DNA from: Halobacteroidaceae bacterium
GTDB lineage: Bacteria; Bacillota; Halanaerobiia; B1SED10-174
Reading direction: 5' to 3'
DNA length: 45,533 bases
NCBI GenBank assembly: GCA_003554585.1
Contig: PWGV01000033.1
Span: 1-45,533 of the forward strand
A model generated the notes under the pieces. That model was not told where the DNA came from and ran no database searches. It saw only the letters and a list, made by a program, of their open reading frames with translations. The position numbers were made by a program, and so were the translations under genes. Positions 17,729-25,472 of the stretch are shown piece by piece (the first letter of the stretch is position 1; every line of letters starts with the position of its first letter).

Positions 17729-19433
17729 CCTGCAGGGTTCTAAGTCTGTTCAAAGCAGCAGCTATTTCAAGGGGCCGGGGTCTGGCGTAATTTCCCTGGG
17801 GTTGATTGGGAAAGGGAGAGGCCATTTCCAGGCCTTTTTCTTCCAGTTCTTTTTCAATGGTTTTAAGGATTTCGGCCAGAGGTTTATTGCCGTCGATGAT
17901 GTTTTCCTTCAGGGCAAAGAATATAAGGTCCCCGATGGCCCGGGTCTGGCTGGGATCAACTATCTGTTCAACATTATGCAGGTTGATGTTTTCCCTGCCG
18001 AATTGAATAGCTTCATCCGAGCGCGACTTGATTTTTACCTTTTTTCCCTTGCGGGGGTTAAAACTTCGGGGCTGGGGTTTTCTCTTTAAAACCTCCCCAA
18101 AAGCTTCTCCTCCTTCTTTTTGCCGAAGGGTTTTGTAATCGCTGGCAATTGACCTGGCTTCTTGGGAAACATCACGGGGCTTGTATTCATCCATCATTAT
18201 TACTGTATCTGCAACGTCAAAATAGTCGCCAGAACCACCGATAACCAGGATTGTTGATACTCCAAGATCAGAATAAAGCTGCTGGACTTTATCAATAAAA
18301 GGGGTTATCGGTTCTTTATTTTTCGCAACGAGCTTTTGCATCCGCATATCTCGAATCATGAAATTGGTAGCGGAGGTATCCTCGTCCATAAGGAGGACCT
18401 TAGCTCCGGCTTCCAGTCCTTCGAGAATATTGGCAGCCTGGGAAGTGCTTCCGCTGGCTTCGTCGGAACAAAAGGAGCTTGTATCCTGGCCATAGGGCAG
18501 GTTATTGATAAAAGGGGTAATATTAACCTTTTCCACCCGGCGGCCGTCTTCTGCCCGGATTTTCAGGGATTCTGGATTGGTAACAACCTGTTCCCTGCCG
18601 TCGCCGGGGATGTGGTTGTATACGCTTCTCTCCAGGGCCCGTAAAAGGGTTGATTTTCCGTGGTATCCTCCTCCTACAATAAGGGTGATCCCCCTGGGGA
18701 CACCCATTCCTTTGACTGTCCCGGCATGGGGGGGATTGAGTTCAACTTCCAGGGAAGGTGGAGAATGAAATGGCATTGCTTCCCTGCGGGAAAGCGGTCT
18801 CTGGTCAATGCCGCTTCGGCGTGGAAGTATGGAATCATTGGCAATAAAGGCAATTAAATCTTTTTCTTCCAGTTCATTCCGCATAAAAACCTGGTCTTCA
18901 GCTGTTTGAATGTGGTTTACCAGGGGGCTTCGTTCCAGGGATTGGAAAAACAAAGCGGATTTAACCAGGCTGGGAATTTCTTCTAGCAGCATCTCTTCAG
19001 CCTGCCTGCCTAAAATTTTGCGTCCTCTCGCAGGAAGTCCTAAAAAAAGTCTGGCTTCTACCTGGGCGGGAGTAACCCGGACACTACTTCTTTCCAGGAT
19101 TTCCTGCCCGGGTGCATCAACGGCAACCATCCCGCTTTTGCCGGTGCCTCTGCGGCCCCGGCAAATTTTCTTTATTTTCTGGTCCAGGATCCGGGTTAGA
19201 TAGTCATTCAGGGCGATACTCCTCACCCTGTTGCTGAATGTTGCTGCAGGGAAGCGTGCCCCTTTTTGATCTAACTTAACTGCTATCTGGGAAGGGCCAG
19301 CGAAGGGATCCCCCTGGATATAATAAAAATCAAGGTCGAAATCCGGAAAATTGAAAGTTTGGCCCTGCAAATCCTTGTAAGCCTTGTAGCCCTTGTTGTC
19401 AATTCGGTTTAGGATCTTTTTTAGTTTTTCCAT
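17718..19433 (-). CDS. Predicted ABC-class ATPase (COG3044, MRB1590-like)
   Basis: A 571-residue soluble protein of the ABC_ATPase family. An N-terminal domain (to about residue 240) precedes an unusual ATPase domain: Walker A-like GGGYHGKSTLLRALE, the family motif SSFCSDEASGSTSQAANILEGLEAGAKVLLMDEDTSATNFMIRD with a Walker B ending in Asp-Glu-Asp, and LVIGGSGDYFDVADTVIMMDEY. It has no membrane segment. The trypanosome homologue MRB1590 binds RNA; the bacterial role is unknown. It is transcribed away from the GNAT fusion gene, with a palindrome in the shared 139-base gap, and its ribosome site AAAGGAGAG is clear. Confidence 0.85.
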   Translation of the reverse strand: MEKLKKILNRIDNKGYKAYKDLQGQTFNFPDFDLDFYYIQGDPFAGPSQIAVKLDQKGARFPAATFSNRVRSIALNDYLTRILDQKIKKICRGRRGTGKSGMVAVDAPGQEILERSSVRVTPAQVEARLFLGLPARGRKILGRQAEEMLLEEIPSLVKSALFFQSLERSPLVNHIQTAEDQVFMRNELEEKDLIAFIANDSILPRRSGIDQRPLSRREAMPFHSPPSLEVELNPPHAGTVKGMGVPRGITLIVGGGYHGKSTLLRALERSVYNHIPGDGREQVVTNPESLKIRAEDGRRVEKVNITPFINNLPYGQDTSSFCSDEASGSTSQAANILEGLEAGAKVLLMDEDTSATNFMIRDMRMQKLVAKNKEPITPFIDKVQQLYSDLGVSTILVIGGSGDYFDVADTVIMMDEYKPRDVSQEARSIASDYKTLRQKEGGEAFGEVLKRKPQPRSFNPRKGKKVKIKSRSDEAIQFGRENINLHNVEQIVDPSQTRAIGDLIFFALKENIIDGNKPLAEILKTIEKELEEKGLEMASPFPNQPQGNYARPRPLEIAAALNRLRTLQVRV

Positions 19434-19484
19434 TGCTATTACTCTCCTTTCCGGGTTATGCTACCTAAGAATATATCATAAAGG

Positions 19485-19500
19485 TTTGCATGATTGCAAA
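19485..19500. promoter_or_regulatory. Inverted repeat in the divergent gap
   Basis: TTTGCA (19485-19490) and TGCAAA (19495-19500) form a perfect inverted repeat with a four-base spacer, midway between two divergent genes. It could be an operator; no regulator gene is adjacent. Confidence 0.3.
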
Positions 19501-19572
19501 GATAATAAGAGGATTCTTCCCCCACCTCGGCGAAAAACATTTTTACTGTACCATTGGAAGGAGGGCTTTTAT

Positions 19573-22500
19573 TTGGAAATTAAGAGGTACCAAAAAGAAG
19601 ATGCTCAGAAAATGGCTGAGCATATTAATGGAAGCGATCTGGCCTGGCCAGGAAGCGGATTTACTCACGGTGTTCCCTTTACGGCTGATTTTGTAAAAAA
19701 ATGGATGGAAGAAGTCGACTGGGAAGTTTTTCTGGCCTGGGATCAAGGTGAAATTGCGGGTTTTTCTTCCCTGACCTGTATTGATGGGAAAAAGAAAACT
19801 GCCTACATACCCCTTTTAAATGTTCACCCGGATTTCCACGGGGCAGGAATTGGGCGCAGATTGCTTTTTAAATGTGTCCAGAGGGCTATTGAAGACAGAT
19901 ATAATCGACTGGATTTACACACCTGGCCATCCAACAGGAAGGCCATTCCCCTGTACAAAAAAATGGGTTTCTTCTGGAACCCAGAAACTTCTGTCCACAT
20001 GGTAAATTATCTACCCCTGATTTTACAGAATCCCCTTGTCCGGGAGTATATTGATTCCCGGGAATGGTACGGTTTTCTCCAGCGCTCCTTCAACCTTTCC
20101 GAAGACGAGGAAACCTGGGAAGGGATTGAAGTATTTAATTACCGCTGGACCTGGGATGATGAATATTTGCTGGTCCGGGTGGATCGCAAGTCGGAAAAAA
20201 TTGTTAGCATAGAAACACCGGATTTTTCCATCGGTCTATTTCTTGAAAGACAGATAAATCAGCTGAATCAGGAAAATTCACTGTTCTGGAAAATATCCAA
20301 AGACCGGGAAGAAACTCCTGTTTTTATCAGTTTCCGGGGAGATGACCCGTTCTGGCCCAGCGGAAAAATTCCTATTCTTGCCAGGGAATGGGAGGAAGAA
20401 GAAGAATTTAAACCTTCGCCAGAGCTGGAGATGCCTGCAGAAGGAAGTAAAACTTCGGTTCTAAATGCCCAGGTTCTCTGGCATAATCACCAGCTGGATA
20501 TGGGTATCGGCCTTGACCTTAACCAGGTTTTAAAGGTTTCGCCCCCGGAAGAATTAATCGAGATAAGACCCGGGGAAAAAACCGAAGTCTGGTTCAACCT
20601 GGAAAACAAACTTGACCAGGAATTAATTGGAGAAATACATTTTATCAGTTCTTCCCACCTGGAAATAACCCTGCCCGAATCGGGTATTGAAATTTCCCCC
20701 AGGGGCAAGGCGGGAATAAGGGTATTTTTTAAGGGTAAAGAGAAGGGAATTGCCCGCCTGGATATGGTCCTTACTTACCGCTGGAACGAAGAATATTTTC
20801 AGGCAACTCCCTGGAAGGGAGATGTTCTGGTTAGATCCGGTGGCGAAATGGTTGCCAGAGAAATCAATAATAAAACCTGGATGGTAAATGATTACCTTGC
20901 TCTCAAAATAAATGGCGGCAAAATAGAGGTATTTGATAAAGCAAGAAAAGGCGCTGTAATGAATATGGAAATGATGCAGTGGGGACCGCCCTATAATTCA
21001 TCTCTTTTCTTTCAGCAAAATTTCCAGCACAGAGTTGAGGGAGAAAGAGTTTGTATTTCCCTGGAGAGGTCTCAGCCATCTCGAATGCGCCTGACCAAGA
21101 AAATTTTTCTGGCGGGATCAGAAATTTATACCGATTACGAACTGGAAAACCTTTCGGATTCACGGGAAACTGTTAAACTTTCCCCGGAAAATAGTGTTTT
21201 AGGGGAAGACCATCAAAAAGTGGTAATACCGCTGCGGGAAGGTTTATTGCGAGAAGATTATGATCCGCAGGTTCTTCCTGGTTTTGCTGATCTTTCCGGC
21301 CCTGCAGATTTTTTTGATGCTCTTTGGCAGGCCTTTGAAACCGAGGACCGGGTTGTTGGGATTTGTTTGCCTTCCGGGCAAGGCGAAGTTGAGGTGTGGG
21401 TAAATTATATGCTCCAACAGAAACAAACCCATGAAATCGAGGGTTTATCCCAAAAAACCTTTCCTGGTCCTGCTTTTTACGTTGGAGGAGGGAACTGGCA
21501 AAAAGTTGCCCGCCTGTCTGAGAAGCTGGAATGGCCGAAAGTAGACGGGCCGGTTAAGAATATGGGTGAACCGGAATGGGAGGGGAAAATCCCTGTAATC
21601 CAGGATGGTAAAGGTTCGGGGATAATAAAAACACCCTACCCAGGCCGGAGGAAATCCTTTTTAAACCTGGGTTTAAAGGCTCCTAAAGGGCTTGAACCCC
21701 AGCAGGATTCTGCAAGAGTATTCCTGGAAGAACGGCGGGGTTACCGGTTGCAGCTGGACTGGAATGATGTTCAGGTAAAATCAGGGATTTACGGCCTGCA
21801 AACTTACTACCGCCTGCGGGGATGGCAAAAAGAAAAATATTTGCCGGTTATTGTAACTTCTTCAGAAGACACTTTAACTTCCAACCGGGAAGGCTCCTGC
21901 TGGGAGATTAAAAATGGAGGTCTCCAGTTCAAGATTAATCCCGAGTTTGGTGGAACACTTTATTCCCTGCAGTATAGAGGTCAGGAAGTTTTAAACTCCC
22001 CCCACCCCGAAGTTGATGTTATGGAATGGATGTACCCCTGGTTTGGGGGTATCGGAGCCACCCTGGCTTTAAAAGAAAGAAGCAGATATCCAGGACATTT
22101 GTGCAAGGAAAAATTCAACCCCCGCTGGGTGGAAAGAAAAACTCCCAGTGGTTTGCACTGGCAAGGGCTTGCTCTGGATATTGACCCGGAAAGAGAAGAA
22201 TTCAAGGGGTTAAAGCTTTCCCTTAATTATCTTACTCTGCCCCGGATTCCTGTTTTATTAGTAAAATTTACCCTGAAGAATGAAACCCGATATAGTTTTG
22301 GAATTAACCCCCGACTGATTATATTCCCCCGGACCGATTTTATCCCGGAGGGTTCAGTTCTAAAAACGGGCAGGGGAGATGTAACCAGGACCAGGGTTTT
22401 AGGGGAACTTGAAGGGGCCGCAGGCAAACTTGACTGGTGCAGCCTTAAGGGTAAGGAGAAGATGGTTCTTGCTGCTGGCCCCGAGCAGGGAATTAACTTT

Positions 22501-22677
22501 AGTGAAATTCCCCACCCCTACCAGTACATTTTTAGCCTTTCTTATCAGGGATTGAAAACTCTGGGGCCGAGGGAAGAGGTATCCATGAAACTATTTGGGT
22601 TCTGGGGAGAGGGTTTGGAGCCGGATAATTTTTACCATTCCCTGGCCGATGAGTTTAATATTTTGGAGGATAACTGA
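19573..22677 (+). CDS. GNAT acetyltransferase fused to a large beta-rich region
   Basis: The start is taken as TTG 19573, which has GGAAGGAGGG seven bases before it; an ATG frame open from 19393 runs over the divergent gene and is spurious. The product is 1034 residues with no signal peptide or membrane segment, so cytoplasmic. Residues 1-150 are a GNAT acyltransferase (acetyl-CoA loop VHPDFHGAGIGRRLL, end LYKKMGFF). The remainder is beta-rich: an Ig-like/NEW3-like stretch (about 330-450: IRPGEKTEVWFNLENK...), a sandwich region (about 450-700), and a last region (about 800-1034: INPEFGGTLYSLQYRGQEVLN, then LKNETRYSFGINPRLI) that resembles mutarotase-fold carbohydrate proteins. The GNAT call is firm; the domain calls beyond it are by appearance. 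The substrate is unknown. Confidence 0.8.
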   Translation: MEIKRYQKEDAQKMAEHINGSDLAWPGSGFTHGVPFTADFVKKWMEEVDWEVFLAWDQGEIAGFSSLTCIDGKKKTAYIPLLNVHPDFHGAGIGRRLLFKCVQRAIEDRYNRLDLHTWPSNRKAIPLYKKMGFFWNPETSVHMVNYLPLILQNPLVREYIDSREWYGFLQRSFNLSEDEETWEGIEVFNYRWTWDDEYLLVRVDRKSEKIVSIETPDFSIGLFLERQINQLNQENSLFWKISKDREETPVFISFRGDDPFWPSGKIPILAREWEEEEEFKPSPELEMPAEGSKTSVLNAQVLWHNHQLDMGIGLDLNQVLKVSPPEELIEIRPGEKTEVWFNLENKLDQELIGEIHFISSSHLEITLPESGIEISPRGKAGIRVFFKGKEKGIARLDMVLTYRWNEEYFQATPWKGDVLVRSGGEMVAREINNKTWMVNDYLALKINGGKIEVFDKARKGAVMNMEMMQWGPPYNSSLFFQQNFQHRVEGERVCISLERSQPSRMRLTKKIFLAGSEIYTDYELENLSDSRETVKLSPENSVLGEDHQKVVIPLREGLLREDYDPQVLPGFADLSGPADFFDALWQAFETEDRVVGICLPSGQGEVEVWVNYMLQQKQTHEIEGLSQKTFPGPAFYVGGGNWQKVARLSEKLEWPKVDGPVKNMGEPEWEGKIPVIQDGKGSGIIKTPYPGRRKSFLNLGLKAPKGLEPQQDSARVFLEERRGYRLQLDWNDVQVKSGIYGLQTYYRLRGWQKEKYLPVIVTSSEDTLTSNREGSCWEIKNGGLQFKINPEFGGTLYSLQYRGQEVLNSPHPEVDVMEWMYPWFGGIGATLALKERSRYPGHLCKEKFNPRWVERKTPSGLHWQGLALDIDPEREEFKGLKLSLNYLTLPRIPVLLVKFTLKNETRYSFGINPRLIIFPRTDFIPEGSVLKTGRGDVTRTRVLGELEGAAGKLDWCSLKGKEKMVLAAGPEQGINFSEIPHPYQYIFSLSYQGLKTLGPREEVSMKLFGFWGEGLEPDNFYHSLADEFNILEDN

Positions 22678-22725
22678 ACTGGCTCGCGAAATTTTATAAA
22701 ATAAAGCTAAAAAAAGGAGGAAAAT

Positions 22726-23217
22726 ATGAGAAAATCGGCATTGATATTTACAGCCTTCCTCTTGCTGTTGTTTTTTAGTTCCAGTCCTGTTCTGGCCCTG
22801 CAGCCACCCTGGGTATCTACACATGGTGGCGAAGTTGGTTTAATGGTTGTTGGTGATATGGGGCTGGTTCTTGGAGGAGAATATGGATTTACAACCAACC
22901 TGGCAATTTCGGGTCGGGTAGGAGGACCCTTCAGCCGGCTGGGGATAAAAGTGCAGGCCCGACCTGCTCTCGCTGTTATTGGTGGAGTTGCCCGTGGCCA
23001 GAAATTTTATTTGGGGTTAAACGCTGCCCGCTTGCTAAATACGGACTTTCTGGGGATTGCTGAAGCAGTGTTGATTACGGATGGCAGGGATTTTTCGGTA
23101 GAATATCAAGTGGGAGTGAGGTATAAGGTAAATCCAAACTGGGATCTTCGAGGGGGAGTAATCAGTAGAAACCTTGATTTCCCCCGGCTTCAGGTGGGTG
23201 GAGGCTACAGTTTCTAA
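22726..23217 (+). CDS. Secreted small beta-barrel-like protein
   Basis: A 163-residue protein of no recognised family. Residues 1-24 are a classic signal peptide (MRKSALIFTAFLLLLFFSSS, cleavage after VLA). The mature 139 residues are built of alternating polar/nonpolar, Gly-rich strands (GEVGLMVVGDMGLVLGGEYGF, KFYLGLNAARLL, FSVEYQVGVRYKV, and others) and end in GGGYSF, with a C-terminal Phe as in outer-membrane barrels. The pattern suggests about eight strands, as in OmpX/OmpW-size barrels (inference). It lies 48 bases after the GNAT fusion gene with an AAAAAAAGGAGG site, so the two may be co-transcribed. Confidence 0.6.
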   Translation: MRKSALIFTAFLLLLFFSSSPVLALQPPWVSTHGGEVGLMVVGDMGLVLGGEYGFTTNLAISGRVGGPFSRLGIKVQARPALAVIGGVARGQKFYLGLNAARLLNTDFLGIAEAVLITDGRDFSVEYQVGVRYKVNPNWDLRGGVISRNLDFPRLQVGGGYSF

Positions 23218-23248
23218 ACCTGAATTGAAAAAACGGAGGCGAGATCCG

Positions 23249-23524
23249 ATGACTGGAATTTGCACCTGGAATTTACGTTTTTTAGGAGTAACTTCTCTTA
23301 AAGAAAAAAGGAAAATAATGCGCAGTTTCCTGGACCGGATCCGATGCCGCTATAATGTTTCTATCGCCGAGGTAGGAGACCAGGATACCTGGCAGAGCGC
23401 GGTTATTGTTGCTGCCCACGTATCCAATGACCGCCGCCACATCGAGCGAACTATTCAGCAGGTTACTTCAATTATCGAGCGCGAATGCGAAATTGTTAAC
23501 CTTGAGCTTGAGTTTATTTCATAG
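23249..23524 (+). CDS. DUF503 family protein (YlxP-like)
   Basis: A 91-residue DUF503 protein. It begins MTGICTWNLRFLGVTSLKEKRKIMRSFLDRIRCRYNVSIAEVGDQDTWQSAVIVAAHVSNDRRHIE, a close match to the YlxP pattern (beta strand, SLKEKR, E-x-x-x-x-D-x-W). YlxP is a ribosome-associated protein of unclear role, usually next to rbfA, which is not here. The start at 23249 is set by the GGAGGC site; an earlier in-frame start would overlap the previous gene. It lies 12 bases before the aldo/keto reductase gene. Confidence 0.9.
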   Translation: MTGICTWNLRFLGVTSLKEKRKIMRSFLDRIRCRYNVSIAEVGDQDTWQSAVIVAAHVSNDRRHIERTIQQVTSIIERECEIVNLELEFIS

Positions 23525-23536
23525 AGGAGGAAAAAC

Positions 23537-24646
23537 ATGCAAAAACGTAGTTTTGGTCCCGATGGAACAAAAATAACTCCCCTGTCTTTTGGGGCAATGA
23601 GGATTCCCCACGAAGCAGAAAAAGCTACTCCGATTATCCGCAGAGCCATAGACATGGGGATCAACTATATTGATACCGCCCCCTTTTACTGCGACAGCAA
23701 AAGTGAGGACCTTGTTGGTAAGGCCCTGCAGGATGGTTATCGGGAAAAAGTATATATATCTACCAAATGCCCGGTGGGAATGAAAGATGAATATGACCTG
23801 GATGAATTTTTGCATCAGTCGCTAAAAAGATTAAAAACCGATTATATCGATTTTTACCACCTCTGGAGTTTGAATGGGGAGAAATACCGGGAAAAAGTGC
23901 TGACTCCAGGAGGATTTTTGGAAAAAGCGGTAAAGGCCAGGGAAAAGGGATTGATCAAAAATATCAGTTTTTCTTTCCACGGGGAAGTTGAAGACCTAAA
24001 ACAAATTATCCAGGATGGCCATTTTGCAACGATGCTGGTCCAGTACAACATCCTTAACCGGGAGAATGAAGAAGCGATTGCCCTGGCCCGGGAAAAAGGC
24101 CTCGGTGTTGCAGTAATGGGACCTGTGGCCGGTGGGCGCCTGGCCAGGCCTTCTAAAGTTATTGAAAAGATGCTGCCAAAAGGGGTCAGCACCTCCGCGG
24201 AGCTTGCCCTGCGCTTTGACCTCGCTAATTCAGACGTGAGCACTGCTGTTTCGGGGATGGAGAATATTACAATGGTGGAAGAAAACATTGCAACGGGTTC
24301 TCGCCCGGAACCTTTAAGCAAGGAAGAACATGAAAAAATCAAGGCGACTACAGAGGAACTCAAGGCCCTGGCTGAACTGTACTGCACGAGCTGTGGGTAT
24401 TGCATGCCCTGCCCCCATGATGTTAATATTCCAGCTAACTTCCAGTTGATGAATTATTATCGGGTTTATGACCTGAAGGATTATGCCAGCGAGATATATC
24501 AAAAAATGGAAGCCGGAGAACGATTTGCTCCCCAGGGGAAAACCGCGGAACATTGTGTTGAATGTGGAGAATGCATGGATAAATGTCCGCAGAATATCGA
24601 TATAATTGAACAATTACGAGAAGTTAAGGAAGCATTAAAAAAATAG
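23537..24646 (+). CDS. Aldo/keto reductase with C-terminal Fe-S domain
   Basis: A 369-residue protein. Residues 1-270 form the aldo/keto reductase barrel: GAMRIP, the catalytic Asp-Tyr-Lys-His set (YIDTAPFYCDSKSEDLVGKAL, VYISTKCP, IDFYHLW), and a C-terminal cofactor-loop region (STAVSGMENITMVEEN). The tail carries two Cys clusters, CTSCGYCMPCP and CVECGECMDKCP, of ferredoxin type, so electrons can probably pass between NAD(P)H and Fe-S centres. This architecture is common in anaerobes with unknown substrates. It has a GAGGAGG site and shares a terminator with the convergent msrA gene. Confidence 0.92.
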   Translation: MQKRSFGPDGTKITPLSFGAMRIPHEAEKATPIIRRAIDMGINYIDTAPFYCDSKSEDLVGKALQDGYREKVYISTKCPVGMKDEYDLDEFLHQSLKRLKTDYIDFYHLWSLNGEKYREKVLTPGGFLEKAVKAREKGLIKNISFSFHGEVEDLKQIIQDGHFATMLVQYNILNRENEEAIALAREKGLGVAVMGPVAGGRLARPSKVIEKMLPKGVSTSAELALRFDLANSDVSTAVSGMENITMVEENIATGSRPEPLSKEEHEKIKATTEELKALAELYCTSCGYCMPCPHDVNIPANFQLMNYYRVYDLKDYASEIYQKMEAGERFAPQGKTAEHCVECGECMDKCPQNIDIIEQLREVKEALKK

Positions 24647-24667
24647 GCCCGGGGGGCCTATTTTTTT
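24642..24667. terminator. Bidirectional terminator, aldo/keto reductase / msrA
   Basis: TAGGCCC (24644-24650) pairs with GGGCCTA (24654-24660), flanked by A and T runs on the two sides, so it works in both directions. The first arm includes the reductase stop codon. Confidence 0.9.
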
Positions 24668-24671
24668 GGGG

Positions 24672-25403
24672 TCAATTGCGGCGCTGGAAAGCCGATATTA
24701 AATCTGATTGAGCTCTTTGGCTCAATCCCAGTTCTGGGAGATCTCTCTCCAGTTCTTCCGTGGTGCCATAACCCATGATATAGCCATTTATCCTGGCTGC
24801 AGCAGTAGAATGAATCAGGTCAGGAAAGTCGGGATAAATTTCGTTCAATTCCCCGATTAGTCTTCGATTGGCCTGCAGGTAATATTTTTGGTGGTAATCT
24901 TCAGCCGCATAAAAATTGGTGTAGGCTTCAATGGCTGTATAAACATTTCTTCCCGTTTTTTCAGCAATTTCTTCCCGTGTTTTTTCAGCAAGCTCTTTTT
25001 GTTCAGAGTTGTGGTAAAATACTACAGCCCTGTACTGCCGGGAATAAGGGTAGGAAGAAGGGTTGTGGTCACTCCAGAATATTTCGAGGAGAGTGGAATA
25101 GGAAATCTGCTCGGGATTAAATTTAATTTGCAGTGTTTCAGTGTGATCGCCCATATTCCGGTAAGTGGGGTTGGGAGTTGTCCCGCCAGCGTAACCAACT
25201 ACAGTGCTGATGACACCATTTAATTGCCCGAACCGGGCATCGGGACCCCAGAATCAGCCCAGGGCAAATGTGGCAAGTTCATAATTTTCTGGTGATTTGT
25301 TGTCAATAGGTGGTATTTCTGCCTGCACTTCATTCACCTCCAGGGGAAAAGCCAGGAAAAGCAGGGCAATAATAAAAGCACCAAAAAGGGTAATTTTTAA
25401 CAT
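24672..25403 (-). CDS. msrA: Selenocysteine-containing peptide methionine sulfoxide reductase MsrA (exported)
   Basis: A plain reading gives only a 160-residue fragment starting at 25154 that lacks the active site. Extending in frame to the ATG at 25403 (AGGGGGGG site eight bases upstream) gives 243 residues with one internal TGA at 25256-25254, codon 50. The context is TFALG-U-FWGPDARFG, where MsrA has the catalytic Cys (GCFWG), and the frame continues into GYAGGTTPNPTY, Glu89 of DHTE and the Tyr of SRQYR. Read as selenocysteine, the enzyme is complete. Residues 1-28 (MLKITLFGAFIIALLFLAFP...) form a signal peptide or membrane anchor, so it would repair oxidised Met outside the cell. There is no cysteine anywhere, so recycling must use an outside thiol. 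A SECIS-like hairpin follows the TGA. Confidence 0.92.
25225..25256 (-). promoter_or_regulatory. Bacterial SECIS-like hairpin of msrA
   Basis: In the mRNA, 14 bases after the UGA, UGCCCG pairs with CGGGCA (6 bp; 25239-25234 with 25230-25225) around the loop GUU. A G opens the apical loop 20 bases after the UGA. A short stem, a small loop with G in its first two positions and 16-37 bases of spacing are the known traits of bacterial SECIS elements recognised by SelB. Confidence 0.8.
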
Positions 25404-25435
25404 TATTTTTCCCCCCCTAAATTGTTGGTGTTTAT

Positions 25436-25464
25436 ATTATAACTCTTTTTAATAATAATTACCA
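25436..25464 (-). promoter_or_regulatory. Possible msrA promoter
   Basis: On the minus strand a perfect TATAAT lies at 25441-25436, about 33 bases before the msrA start. The -35 at 17 bases (TGGTAA) is weak. It would let msrA be expressed apart from the MFS gene 69 bases upstream. Confidence 0.45.
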
Positions 25465-25472
25465 TTAATATT

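Noticed and set aside
19393-19572. A 60-codon N-terminal extension of the GNAT fusion beginning MLSIRFRIFFSFSIAITLL, which looks like a membrane signal
   Set aside because: It overlaps the start of the divergent ATPase gene and has no ribosome site; the TTG at 19573 has an excellent one.
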